Positions 1 to 7,513 are shown, counted from the first letter of the stretch. The stretch: 10,420 nt of DNA from Armatimonadota bacterium (GCA_029777735.1 JAKORR010000543.1:1-10420); one strand, 5' to 3'. Made by a program: numbers and translations. The notes: generated by a model from the sequence alone, not told the origin.

Positions 1-2
1 CA

Positions 3-122
3 AAGCTCATCGGCTTTTTGGGTACTCTAAATGTGGGTTTGCTGGTATATGTTGTTGCTGTGGTTATCTTGCTGGGGCTGAGTTGGTTGTGCCATAAAGA
101 ATCTGGCGACAGTATAGGATGA
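3..122 (+). CDS. C-terminus of an integral membrane protein (5' end outside window)
   Basis: An open frame enters from the left edge and stops at TGA 120-122. It gives 39 residues with one strongly hydrophobic stretch (roughly residues 9-31, rich in L, V, G and A), then a short polar tail containing HKESGD. This looks like the last transmembrane helix and cytoplasmic tail of a transporter-like or other polytopic membrane protein. Too little is present to name the family. The stop lies only 4 bases before the next start, so the two genes are probably co-transcribed. The segment is about 45% GC by hand count, lower than the genes that follow, as is common where U-rich codons encode membrane helices. 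Seen: frame, hydrophobic run, stop. Inferred: that it is a real gene end. Confidence 0.6.
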   Translation, partial: KLIGFLGTLNVGLLVYVVAVVILLGLSWLCHKESGDSIG

Positions 123-126
123 TTCA

Positions 127-813
127 ATGAATAACCGTAAGTGGGTCCATGCCGTAAGCACCGAAGAGCAACGACGGCGTAATGAACTTGTTCAGCAGCA
201 TATTGAGCAGTCCATGCAGAAGATGGAACAATGGACAGAGCAGGAATGTCGTAGGTTGAAGATGACTACCCGAGGCCGCGAAGCGGCCGAGCGGGCCTGG
301 CGGAGCGCGGTGGTGAGAAGGCGTAAGTTTCTCTTCTTGCCCAAGCACACCCCCCCCGAGCGACGGTTCCTGCGGATGATGATCAGGCTTCTTCTAGCGG
401 AGGACCCTGGTCTCGTGGACCGGGCTGTCGAGTTGGCCCGCTACCTGAGCGATAATTATGCTTTCGAGTGGACTGTCTCCCCTGTGACCGCTCTGGCAAG
501 AGCTGAGGCGCGCAACCAGCTCCTGAATGAGGCCGAGAGCGAGTTCGGCGACACTCCATTGGCCAGGCCCTTCGCCTTTACGCTTTACCACGCTCGGCAA
601 TTGCATGTGAAGGATATCGCCAACCCAGGCCACGTCTACGCTATGGCCGTGTTCCTCGAACAGCACCAACATTTCGCGAACAGGCTCCCGGAGCGGCGCC
701 AAGAGCTGGGCCTACACAAGCACGCTCTCAGGCGCGAGATCCAGGCACGCGAGGCCAAGCAAAAGGCTGCGGGGCATGACCAGCCTGCTGAATCCACCAG
801 CAGCAGGCAATAG
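127..813 (+). CDS. Hypothetical charged helical protein, 228 aa
   Basis: I do not recognise this protein. The first ~66 residues are very rich in R, E, Q and K and look like a long amphipathic helix or coiled coil. The middle (about 75-180) is a mixed helical region containing LPKHTPPERRF and several leucine- and alanine-rich helices. The last ~40 residues are again R/K/E/Q-rich and end in a disordered S/T/Q tail. There is no signal peptide or transmembrane segment, so it is probably cytoplasmic. The ATG at 127 follows a modest AGGATG site at 117-122 that overlaps the stop of the upstream membrane protein gene, which suggests translational coupling. A run of eight C (350-357) sits inside the gene, but the protein reads sensibly on both sides, so I see no frameshift. 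It converges with the isomerase-like gene, with 53 bases between the two stops. A nucleic-acid-binding or membrane-protein partner role would be speculation. Confidence 0.7.
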   Translation: MNNRKWVHAVSTEEQRRRNELVQQHIEQSMQKMEQWTEQECRRLKMTTRGREAAERAWRSAVVRRRKFLFLPKHTPPERRFLRMMIRLLLAEDPGLVDRAVELARYLSDNYAFEWTVSPVTALARAEARNQLLNEAESEFGDTPLARPFAFTLYHARQLHVKDIANPGHVYAMAVFLEQHQHFANRLPERRQELGLHKHALRREIQAREAKQKAAGHDQPAESTSSRQ

Positions 814-866
814 CACAAGGCCCCAAGGCCGGCAAGTCTTCACAGCAGGCGACTCGGGGCATCCTT

Positions 867-1733
867 TCAGGTGGACAGCAGCGTCAAAAGCACCTCGCGG
901 CTTGACGCCAGGGCTGCGATAGAATCTGTTTCCTCCAGCTCGAAGGACAGAAGACCTTTGTAGTTGGCCGCCGACAGGTCGGATAGCAGCCGAGGGTAGT
1001 TGATGATGCCAGTGCGCAAGCGCGCATGGTCGCGGCCCTCCGGGAGGCGCAGATCATGGAGATGCATGTGGACTGTGCGGCCGCCCGCGGACCGAAGGTG
1101 GGTGGACAGGAGATCGTTATACAGCGCCGGGGCCTCGGGTAAAGAACGTTGCTTTCCTGGCAAAGCCCACAACAGGTGCCCTACGTCGATGGTAATGCCC
1201 ACGTTGGAGTGATCGACCTTTGCCACTAGGTCCACGATCTGGGTGGGCGACGGCCAGCCCGTCTCGATGCCGATCTCGACCTTTCCGGCTTCGGCCAAGT
1301 CGCCGAGCCAGCGATATAGATCTACGAGACTAGGCCGAAGCTCTTCGTAGTCGCGCAGCGGCACGGGTGTGGCGTGGGTAGTCACCACCTCGGCACCGAG
1401 TGCGTGCGCGGCCTGTACGGCGACTTCGAGCTGCCGCAGCGAGACCTCCCTAATCGCCGGGTTGGGCGCCAGCGGATGCAGGTCCATGAAGGCTGCATGT
1501 AGCGCCAGGTGGTCGAAGGGTTGGAGCCAGCGCCGCAGTTCGCGGCGCTCAGCGGGGGACATCCTCTCCCAATAGAAGCCTGCCAGCTCGCCGGCGCGGT
1601 GCCGGTAGCCATCGAAGGCCAGAAGCTCCACAGCGCGAAACCCCAGCGCATAGCCTGTGGCTAAGGCTTCCCGCAGGCTGAGGCCGGGAAGCGATGCTGT
1701 GTTGAAACAGAGCTGGTCCGGGAACAGCGGCAT
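867..1733 (-). CDS. Sugar phosphate isomerase/epimerase family TIM-barrel protein
   Basis: This 288-aa protein fits the xylose-isomerase-like TIM-barrel superfamily (AP endonuclease 2 fold), whose members isomerise or epimerise sugars and related hydroxy-ketones using a bound divalent metal. Visible motifs follow the barrel order: VELLAFDG near residue 35 (strand 2), LALHAAFMD near 76-84, VVTTHAT with H120, IGIETGW with E157, TIDVGHLL with D183 and H186, VHMHLHD with H222/H224/H226, and a final SFELEE with E265/E267. These match the usual Glu/Asp/His/Glu metal set, so it should be catalytically competent. The length is normal for the family. There is no signal peptide, so it is cytoplasmic. 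The start is supported by a GAAGGG site (1749-1744) with a rather long 10-base spacer. It is divergent from the TatD gene across 100 bases. The substrate cannot be read from sequence; myo-inositol, hydroxypyruvate or ketohexose enzymes all share this fold. Confidence 0.85.
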   Translation of the reverse strand: MPLFPDQLCFNTASLPGLSLREALATGYALGFRAVELLAFDGYRHRAGELAGFYWERMSPAERRELRRWLQPFDHLALHAAFMDLHPLAPNPAIREVSLRQLEVAVQAAHALGAEVVTTHATPVPLRDYEELRPSLVDLYRWLGDLAEAGKVEIGIETGWPSPTQIVDLVAKVDHSNVGITIDVGHLLWALPGKQRSLPEAPALYNDLLSTHLRSAGGRTVHMHLHDLRLPEGRDHARLRTGIINYPRLLSDLSAANYKGLLSFELEETDSIAALASSREVLLTLLST

Positions 1734-1833
1734 TGGGCATACGCCCTTCGGCGGGTGTTAGACGGCCGCAAGCGGGATCCTCCCCAGAAGGCGGCCCACG
1801 CGCCGGTGGCTCATACGATATCGGAGGCAGCGG

Positions 1834-2616
1834 ATGTTCGATAGCCATGCACACATCAGCGATACGGCCTTCCAGGTGGACCGGCCCCAAGTTCTGGAAC
1901 GGGCACGTGCGGCGGGCGTGCGTGGTCTGGTCAACGTGGGCTGTGACGTAGACTCCTGGGACCTGACCACGGCAATGGTAGACCGCAAGACTGGGCTATA
2001 CGCAGCCGTAGGTGTGCATCCGCATAAGGCTGCGACCGTCGGCCGTGAGACGCTGGACCAGTTGCGGGCACTGGCACGCGGTGAAGGAGTCGTGGCGATC
2101 GGCGAAACGGGCCTGGACTTATACCGCAACCTGTCGCCCAAGGAGCAACAGGTTGAGGCTTTCCGCAGGCACATCGAGCTAGCCGCAGAGCTGGAGCTGG
2201 CCCTCCTAGTTCACGACCGCGAGGCACACGAGGAGGTCCTGGACGTGCTTGGGCAAGACGCGCCCAAGGATCTGCGCGTGGTGCTACACTGCTTCTCGGG
2301 CGACCTGGACGTGCTAGCGGTCGCCCACGAGCGCGGCTATTGGGTCGGCATCGCCGGCAACGTGACTTACCCCGGATCACATACGCTGGTGCAGGTGACG
2401 GCCGCAGTCCAGGCCGACCGACTACTGATAGAGACCGATTGCCCCTACCTTGCGCCGCAGAAGTATCGAAAGAGACGCCGGAACGAGCCTGCGTATCTCG
2501 CTGAGACCCTCGCGGTTGTCGCTCGTGCGAGGGGTGAGGACCCGGCCGAGGTGGACGCCCAGACGGAACACAATGCCCGGGAGGCCTTCGGTCTATTAGT
2601 GGAAGGCGACGTCTGA
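1834..2616 (+). CDS. tatD: TatD family metal-dependent hydrolase (DNase)
   Basis: The 260-aa protein has the full TatD signature of the amidohydrolase-like TIM barrel. Family members are Mg/Zn-dependent deoxyribonucleases or 3'-5' exonucleases linked to DNA repair and quality control. All expected metal ligands are visible: the DSHAH motif (H5, H7) at the N-terminus, GETGLD with E91, LLVHDREA with H127, LHCFSG with H152, and IETDCPYLAP with D202. The closing RRRNEPAYL element near 214-222 is also characteristic. Length is typical of single-domain TatD proteins. The ATG at 1834 has a strong GGAGG at 1823-1827 with a 6-base spacer, and the N-terminal motif begins immediately, so the start is secure. 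It is cytoplasmic. The next gene starts 210 bases downstream in the same direction and need not be co-transcribed. The YcfH-like subgroup is equally possible; the exact substrate is not decided by sequence. Confidence 0.93.
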   Translation: MFDSHAHISDTAFQVDRPQVLERARAAGVRGLVNVGCDVDSWDLTTAMVDRKTGLYAAVGVHPHKAATVGRETLDQLRALARGEGVVAIGETGLDLYRNLSPKEQQVEAFRRHIELAAELELALLVHDREAHEEVLDVLGQDAPKDLRVVLHCFSGDLDVLAVAHERGYWVGIAGNVTYPGSHTLVQVTAAVQADRLLIETDCPYLAPQKYRKRRRNEPAYLAETLAVVARARGEDPAEVDAQTEHNAREAFGLLVEGDV

Positions 2617-2826
2617 ACGGTCGGGCGTATTCTCGCCAGGCAGGTAGGAGGGCTGGGGCATTAGCCGGGTAACCGCATGGACAGGTCTCCCTGAGCTCGG
2701 AGCGAAATCCAGTAGGCTGCGTGCGGGGTCTCGGGCCAAGGAACCGAAGTCACTTCGTCCGGCGTTTGCAGCACGGTAGGAGAGCAGAGTAGCTCCGTGA
2801 GACTTGCGCGCAGTATAGGAGCGACT
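2617..2826 (+). promoter_or_regulatory. Leader region before the ABC operon, with an inverted repeat
   Basis: This 210-base gap carries no convincing gene. It must contain the promoter if the ABC operon is transcribed on its own. Visible structure: an inverted repeat CGAAGT-C-ACTTCG at 2745-2757, a possible CTCC/GGAG stem in 2687-2702, and a short GGCG/CGCC stem soon after the tatD stop. I found no clear sigma-70 -35/-10 pair. I compared it from memory with ModE-type operators (AT-rich TATA arms) and saw no match. Whether the inverted repeat is an operator is inference. Confidence 0.35.
2817..2821 (+). promoter_or_regulatory. Ribosome binding site fixing the binding-protein start
   Basis: AGGAG lies 5 bases before ATG 2827. 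The same frame opens earlier with GTG at 2797, but that has no such site and would place ten extra residues before the lipoprotein signal. This site therefore supports the 2827 start. Confidence 0.75.
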
Positions 2827-4434
2827 ATGTCACGCCGAAAGATATGCACAATGCTAGTGGTCTTCGCGGTTGTAGGCCTTACATTGGCGGGCTGTGGGCG
2901 ACGCCAGGCAGAGCCGTCAGCTACCACCGCGCCGGCTCGGCAAGGCACGGCTGCAGCCTTGCGCGTATGGATTCCGTGTGGTCTGGCCGGCTATATGGAG
3001 GCCTTTAGCAAGGCCCTGACGGGGGACGGCAACAGTGTCTTCGACGTTGAGTACGAGATAGTGAACGTATGGGGACTGGTCGAGCAACTGGCTTCAGCCG
3101 ATCCGAAGCCGGATTTTATCATCATGCCTGGGGATCTGGAGCTGAAAGAGCTCGACGCCAAGGGGCAACTGAGCGAGAAGCCTGTAGCGTGGGCCTATAA
3201 CCAGATCGCGGTGCTGACGCCGAAGGCCAATCCCGCTAAGCTGGAGAGTTTCACCGACCTCGCCAAGGCGACCAAGGTCATCCTGTCACCGCCCTCCACG
3301 AGTACAGGCTACTACGCGGAACAGGCACTGAAGAAGGCCGGGCTGCTGGAGAAGGTCAAGAAGCACCTGATCGTGCCTGAAACACCCGCTGAGATGTACC
3401 GGCAACTAGCGGACGGCGAAGCTCAGGCAGCGCTAGCCTATGCTGGCTGCGCCTTCCCGGCACCCACCTATGAGAAGGGCGCGACGTCGGTCAAGGCCTC
3501 AAACCTCCCAGCACAGGCACCCGAGGACAACAAGCAGCGCAGCGTCATCGTGCTCGGCCCCGTGCCCGAGGAGTACAGCACTCCCTTCCCGGCCTGTATG
3601 GCTATACCCAAGGACGCACCCCACCCAGAGTGGGCACGACAGGCCCTGGCCAATCTACTCTCTGATGAAGCCCAAGCGGATATAGCCCTCTGGATGCCCA
3701 AGCCTGCGCGCGAAACGGAACTGGCCAAAAAGCGCGTAGGGCTACACATGTACTGCGGCGCCGGGCTCCGTCCACCGATCGAGAAGCTGGCTAAGGCTTT
3801 CGAGGAGAAGCACAGGAATGTCAGGCTCAACGTCTCCTACGCGGGCTCTGGCTGCTTGCTCGCCCAGCTCACCTTTGCCAAGCGCGGCGACCTGTACATG
3901 CCCGGAGAGGCCTTCTACCTCGATCAGGCAAAGAAACGCGGCTTCTTGGTCGAGGAGGCCCAAATAGCCTACTTCGTGCCGGTCATACTGGTGGCCAAGG
4001 GCAACCCCAAGGGCGTGAAGGGGCTGGAGGACCTGCTGCGCCCAGACGTAAAGGTGGGTATCGGCGAACCTGAAGCTTGCGCCGTGGGCCGCGTGACTAA
4101 GATCATCTTGCAGCGCGCGGGACTGTGGGAGAAGATAGAGAAGCGACAACAGATTCGGCGGGCACTGAACGTACCGGAGCTGGCTTACTGGGTGTCGCTG
4201 GGCAGCGTAGATGCGGCTGTGGTCTGGCAGGCCCAAGCCAAGCAGTTTGCCGATAAGTGCGACGCTGTGCCTGTCCCCAGCAAGTACTACGATCCGGTTG
4301 ATATCTCAATCGGCCTGTTGAAGTTCTCAAAGAATCCTGACATGGCGCAGCGGTTCATCCAGTTCGTGAGTTCTCCCGAAGGCAAAGCCGTCTTCCGTGA
4401 GGCTGGCTACGCGCTAGAGCCCACCGGCAAGTGA
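2827..4434 (+). CDS. Tandem-domain ABC transporter substrate-binding lipoprotein (molybdate/oxyanion type)
   Basis: This 535-aa protein is about twice the usual ~250-aa length of ModA-type binding proteins and contains two related binding domains. Residues 1-23 form a lipoprotein signal: basic MSRRK, a hydrophobic core, then lipobox LAGC with C23 as the lipidation site. A low-complexity linker (24-43) follows. Domain 1 spans about 44-295 and domain 2 about 304-535. Domain 2 is closer to the family: MYCGAGLRPPIEKLAKAF, SYAGSGCLLAQL, GDLYMPGEAFYL, GIGEPEACAVGR and AGLWEKIEKR. Domain 1 keeps the same order in weaker form: VWIPCGLAG, DFIIMPGD, STSTGYYAEQALKKAGLLEKV and DGEAQAALAYAG. Each domain has a cysteine in its first loop (C51, C310), where classical ModA has serine. 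It should capture the anion outside the membrane and deliver it to the permease encoded 21 bases downstream. Molybdate or tungstate is the best guess; sulfate or another oxyanion is possible. Confidence 0.85.
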   Translation: MSRRKICTMLVVFAVVGLTLAGCGRRQAEPSATTAPARQGTAAALRVWIPCGLAGYMEAFSKALTGDGNSVFDVEYEIVNVWGLVEQLASADPKPDFIIMPGDLELKELDAKGQLSEKPVAWAYNQIAVLTPKANPAKLESFTDLAKATKVILSPPSTSTGYYAEQALKKAGLLEKVKKHLIVPETPAEMYRQLADGEAQAALAYAGCAFPAPTYEKGATSVKASNLPAQAPEDNKQRSVIVLGPVPEEYSTPFPACMAIPKDAPHPEWARQALANLLSDEAQADIALWMPKPARETELAKKRVGLHMYCGAGLRPPIEKLAKAFEEKHRNVRLNVSYAGSGCLLAQLTFAKRGDLYMPGEAFYLDQAKKRGFLVEEAQIAYFVPVILVAKGNPKGVKGLEDLLRPDVKVGIGEPEACAVGRVTKIILQRAGLWEKIEKRQQIRRALNVPELAYWVSLGSVDAAVVWQAQAKQFADKCDAVPVPSKYYDPVDISIGLLKFSKNPDMAQRFIQFVSSPEGKAVFREAGYALEPTGK

Positions 4435-4455
4435 TAAGGATAAGGAGCGACGATT

Positions 4456-5292
4456 GTGGAACAGCCGGTTTCAACGGGAGCCAAAGACGGACAAGCGCCT
4501 CTACCGATAGGCAATCTGGTATTCAAATTAGTCACGAATTTATTCCTACTCCTCCTATTGGTATTGCTTGGTGGAGTCCTGGGTGCCATGGTCTTCTACG
4601 TGCGCTGGGACGAGTTCGTGGCCTCGATACTGGACCCAGAAAGCCTGTTCGCCCTGAAGCTGACAGCCATTTGCGTGACCGCATCCACGGCGCTGTGCCT
4701 GGTGGTCGGGATTCCGGTGGCCTACGCGCTGTCGCGGCAGCAGGTGCCACTGGGCATCGTCGTCGATACTATTATTGATCTGCCGCTAGTACTGCCCCAG
4801 TTGATCGCCGGCATTGCGCTGTTGATGTTCTTCCAGACAAGTCTTGGAGTGTGGATCGAGACGCACATAATGGGTTTTGTCTACCGGACCCCCGGTATCG
4901 TCCTGGCGATTTTCTTCCCCACCGTAAGCCTGGCGGTACGGTCGATGAAGGCTGCCTTCGACGGCGTCGACCGGCGCTATGAGCAGGTGGCGCGCACTCT
5001 GGGCTGCACTGAGACCCAGGCCTTTTGGAAGGTCTCGTTGCCGCTAGCCCGCACCGGCCTGGTGGCCGGGACGGTGTTGACCTGGGCCTACTCGCTGGGA
5101 GCCTTTGGCTCGATTCTCATGTTTGCCGGTGCCACGCGCTACAAAACCACCGTGGTTCCCATCGCAATCTTCCTGAACATGACCACAGGAAAGATAACCG
5201 CGGGCCTGTCGCTGACCATAGTGTTGCTGGCCCTGGCAGTGATCTCGCTGTTTGCCTTCAAACGACTGGGCGGCCGTGCTACCATCGCTTAG
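4456..5292 (+). CDS. modB: ABC transporter permease, molybdate/sulfate (ModB/CysT) type
   Basis: This 278-aa inner-membrane protein forms the channel of the importer. Hydrophobic segments lie at about 27-48, 66-91, 103-127, 146-161, 200-222 and 248-267, giving roughly six helices. The cytoplasmic coupling loop (EAA motif) is visible at 176-196, with EQVARTLG followed by the FWKVSLPL end that docks on the ATPase. The PLVLPQLIAG segment near 110-119 is typical of ModB/CysT permeases. The start is GTG 4456, chosen because AAGGAG at 4442-4447 lies 8 bases upstream. The preceding gene ends with tandem stops TGA-TAA, and this one ends TAG-TAG. It is co-transcribed with the binding protein and ATPase. 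The symbol follows the best family match; substrate specificity is inferred. Confidence 0.87.
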   Translation: MEQPVSTGAKDGQAPLPIGNLVFKLVTNLFLLLLLVLLGGVLGAMVFYVRWDEFVASILDPESLFALKLTAICVTASTALCLVVGIPVAYALSRQQVPLGIVVDTIIDLPLVLPQLIAGIALLMFFQTSLGVWIETHIMGFVYRTPGIVLAIFFPTVSLAVRSMKAAFDGVDRRYEQVARTLGCTETQAFWKVSLPLARTGLVAGTVLTWAYSLGAFGSILMFAGATRYKTTVVPIAIFLNMTTGKITAGLSLTIVLLALAVISLFAFKRLGGRATIA

Positions 5293-5315
5293 TAGGGCCA
5301 CGGTGTACGTCCCCA

Positions 5316-6395
5316 ATGATACGTATTTGCGGTCTTCATAAGCGGCTAGGAGACTTCGCAGTTCGCGGAGTCAGCCTGACTATCGCGGAGAAGGAGTACT
5401 TTGTGTTGCTCGGCCCCACGGGGGCGGGCAAGACGGTGTTGCTGGAGTGTGTGGCGGGGTTGCACCCGGTGGACAGCGGTGAAGTGCTCATCAACGGCCA
5501 GCGTGCGACCTTCCTGCCTCCCGAGCGGCGCAACCTGAGCTACGTCCCCCAAGACTACGTGCTTTTCCCTCACCTGAGCGTTTTCGAGAACATCGCCTTC
5601 GGGCTGCGGCTTCGGCGGTGGCGCGGCGCGGACATTGAGCGGCGAGTGCACGAGGTGGCCAAGATGCTCGGCATCGACCATTTGCTGGCTCGGCATCCGG
5701 CGACGCTCAGTGGCGGTGAACAGCAGCGCACGGCACTGGCCCGCGCACTGGTCACGGGGCCCACGGCTCTTCTTCTGGACGAGCCGCTCAGCGCGTTGGA
5801 TGAGAACACACGGGTGCAGATTGCCGCCGAGCTGCGTTCTCTGCCAGAGAAGTTCGGGACAACCGTGGTCCACGTGTGTCACAGCTTCGAGGAAGCGCTG
5901 CGCGTCGCGGACCGCGTGGCTGTCATTCATCAGGGCAAACTTGTGCAAATAGGCACACCGGACGACATCTTTATGCGCCCAAACTGCCGCTTTATAGCCG
6001 AATTCATGCGGGTGAAGAATATTCTGCCAGTATTCAGCCTCGAGACAGGGGAGAGCGTGGCACGTTGCTCGCTGGACTCGTCTCTGACACTGGATCTCCC
6101 CCTAAAGCCTCTGCCTGACCTGCCCGCCCTACTTACGGTTAGGCCGGAGAACGTGATCCTGGAGCGCGAGCCCTCCTCGCGGGTGAACAGCTTCCGGGCG
6201 ACAGTGGCAGAGGTTTCACCTCTTGGCAGCTCCGTAGAGATTAGAGTTACCACCGCTGGTGGCGTTGGGATCGCGGCACTGATAACGCGGCAAGTAGACA
6301 AGCAGCTCAGCCTGCGGCCAGGAGAAGAGGTTTGGGTTTCCTTGCCGCAGGACGCTCTTCACTTGCTGCCCGATAGAGACCTCCCAGAAGAGTAA
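5316..6395 (+). CDS. modC: ABC transporter ATP-binding protein with C-terminal TOBE-like domain (ModC type)
   Basis: This 359-aa cytoplasmic ATPase powers the importer. The nucleotide-binding domain is complete: Walker A GPTGAGKT (33-40, K39), Q-loop VPQD (77-80), signature LSGGEQQR (131-138), Walker B ALLLDEP (151-157, E156), D-loop SALD and H-loop histidine H189. Residues ~270-355 form a TOBE/MOP-like beta domain (TVRPENVIL, VAEVSPLGSSVEI, LRPGEEVWVSL), which in ModC/CysA/PotA-type ATPases has regulatory and structural roles. Length matches ModC. The reading frame is open back to 5025, but that part overlaps the permease in another frame and is not domain-like. The first sensible start is ATG 5316, just before the conserved N-terminal strand. 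No good Shine-Dalgarno precedes it; only TAGGG about 18 bases upstream is seen, so translation may depend on coupling to the permease gene ending 23 bases earlier. Confidence 0.9.
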   Translation: MIRICGLHKRLGDFAVRGVSLTIAEKEYFVLLGPTGAGKTVLLECVAGLHPVDSGEVLINGQRATFLPPERRNLSYVPQDYVLFPHLSVFENIAFGLRLRRWRGADIERRVHEVAKMLGIDHLLARHPATLSGGEQQRTALARALVTGPTALLLDEPLSALDENTRVQIAAELRSLPEKFGTTVVHVCHSFEEALRVADRVAVIHQGKLVQIGTPDDIFMRPNCRFIAEFMRVKNILPVFSLETGESVARCSLDSSLTLDLPLKPLPDLPALLTVRPENVILEREPSSRVNSFRATVAEVSPLGSSVEIRVTTAGGVGIAALITRQVDKQLSLRPGEEVWVSLPQDALHLLPDRDLPEE

Positions 6396-6416
6396 AACGC
6401 GACTTTCCAACGCACG

Positions 6417-6428
6417 TCGGGCGCCCGA
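6417..6428. other. 12-base palindrome between convergent genes
   Basis: TCGGGCGCCCGA is a perfect palindrome in the 62-base gap between the convergent ATPase and dehydrogenase genes. It could fold as a short GC-rich stem and help end transcription from either side. No T-run follows on either strand, so an intrinsic terminator is not demonstrated. Confidence 0.3.
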
Positions 6429-6457
6429 GACTGTTGGACACTATTCCTCTGCGGCCC

Positions 6458-7513
6458 TTACTCCATTGTGCAGACGACCTTGAAGGCCTCGCGTGTGCGC
6501 AGCAGCTCGATGCCCCGGGGAGCTTCTGCCAAAGGCAAGATGTGGCTATAGAAGTCCTCCAGCTTCAGCAGGCCGAGCCGCCAAGCGTCCAGCACCTGCT
6601 GGTGAACGCGCGGCTCGTCGGTGCTGGCGCGGAGAATGCGCGCGCCGACTGGCAGGCGCAGGATGTCAACTGTCGCCTCCAAGTGGCTGCTGACGCCGTA
6701 GATGGCCAGCACGCCGCCTGACATCAACAGCGGCACTGATTGCTCGATGGCCCTGGCGGAGCCCACCGCGTCGATGATGAAATCGAAGTGCTCACTCTCA
6801 GATGTCTCCTCACCGGCGGCCAAGGCCTCGGGCAGACTCTTGCCGCGACTGTTGATCGTCGCATCGACACCGAACTTCAGGGCGCGTTGGAGACGGTCCT
6901 CATGGTGCCCTGCGACAATCACGCGCGTAGCGCCCAAGATCTTCGCCCAGTAGGCGAACCCGAGCCCCACGGCACCATCGCCAATGACTAGGACCCGAGT
7001 GGCCGGCCGCAGGCCCATGTCCTGCAACGAGCTGAGGGTTTCCTTGAGGGTAATGAGCATAGTAGCTCCCGGCGCGTCCATGTCGGCCGGGACCTTCTGG
7101 TGAAGCCGTGGCCACAGACCCACCTGGTCGGCACGCATCTGCAGGTCCTCCACAGCTGACTGCCAGTCGATGACGCAAGCGTACTCGGCGAAGCCTCCCC
7201 AGCCCGAGAAGAACTCGCCAAGCTTCTCGCCTGGATACACGGCGGGCGGCCGCAGGACCCGATCGCCCACGGCGAGGTGCCGGACCTTGGCGTCCAGTTC
7301 GATGATCGTGCCTACACCCTCATGCCCCAGAATGCACGGATAGCTGCTCACGAAGGGAAGCTCGCCGTAGGCGATCTTGACGTCCGTGCTTGAGCAGAAG
7401 GCGCAGGCCTCGACCTTGACCAGCGCCTGGTAGGGTTTTGGTGTTGGTCGGGGCACCTCCAGCACTTCGACCCGACCTGGCTCTACTACAACGGCAGCCT
7501 TCATTGTTGACAT
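6458..7513 (-). CDS. Zinc-type alcohol dehydrogenase-like MDR oxidoreductase
   Basis: This 351-aa protein belongs to the medium-chain dehydrogenase/reductase superfamily, which oxidises alcohols or polyols with NAD(P). The N-terminal GroES-like domain has C40 in FCSSTDVK and the GHEGVG motif with H64-E65, the usual first two catalytic zinc ligands. A third ligand is not obvious: the region where Glu or Cys normally lies reads around I154. The Cys4 structural-zinc lobe is absent (residues 88-105 contain no cysteine). The Rossmann nucleotide-binding motif VIGDGAVGLG is at 176-185 (G178, G180, G183). The ATG at 7513 is supported by a GGGAGG site (7528-7523) with a 9-base spacer; a second in-frame ATG three codons on is less well placed. 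It is probably cytoplasmic and co-transcribed after the other MDR gene, which ends 117 bases upstream. The substrate is unknown; sorbitol- or threonine-dehydrogenase-like enzymes are the nearest well-known types. Confidence 0.85.
   Translation of the reverse strand: MSTMKAAVVVEPGRVEVLEVPRPTPKPYQALVKVEACAFCSSTDVKIAYGELPFVSSYPCILGHEGVGTIIELDAKVRHLAVGDRVLRPPAVYPGEKLGEFFSGWGGFAEYACVIDWQSAVEDLQMRADQVGLWPRLHQKVPADMDAPGATMLITLKETLSSLQDMGLRPATRVLVIGDGAVGLGFAYWAKILGATRVIVAGHHEDRLQRALKFGVDATINSRGKSLPEALAAGEETSESEHFDFIIDAVGSARAIEQSVPLLMSGGVLAIYGVSSHLEATVDILRLPVGARILRASTDEPRVHQQVLDAWRLGLLKLEDFYSHILPLAEAPRGIELLRTREAFKVVCTME

Noticed and set aside
350..357. Run of eight C in the hypothetical gene as a possible frameshift or phase-variation tract.
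   Set aside because: The protein keeps consistent helical, charged character across the run, and no alternative frame continues better.
1931..2380. Long antisense open frame opposite the TatD gene, with similar ones opposite the binding protein, the Clp-like gene and the dehydrogenases.
   Set aside because: Their products are rich in Arg, Pro and Ala with no recognisable motifs, as expected for shadows of GC-rich genes. The opposite strands carry clear protein families.
2797..2826. GTG at 2797 as an earlier start of the binding lipoprotein.
   Set aside because: It has no good ribosome binding site. ATG 2827 has AGGAG 5 bases upstream and gives a normal lipoprotein signal.
2680..2830. Possible molybdenum-cofactor, TPP or cobalamin riboswitch before the ABC operon.
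   Set aside because: I could not align the conserved core of any of these by eye; only scattered short matches were seen.
5025..5315. The ATPase frame stays open upstream of 5316 for about 97 codons, suggesting a longer protein or an overlap with the permease.
   Set aside because: The extra part lies on top of well-supported permease sequence in another frame and shows no domain. Conserved ABC ATPase sequence begins right at ATG 5316.
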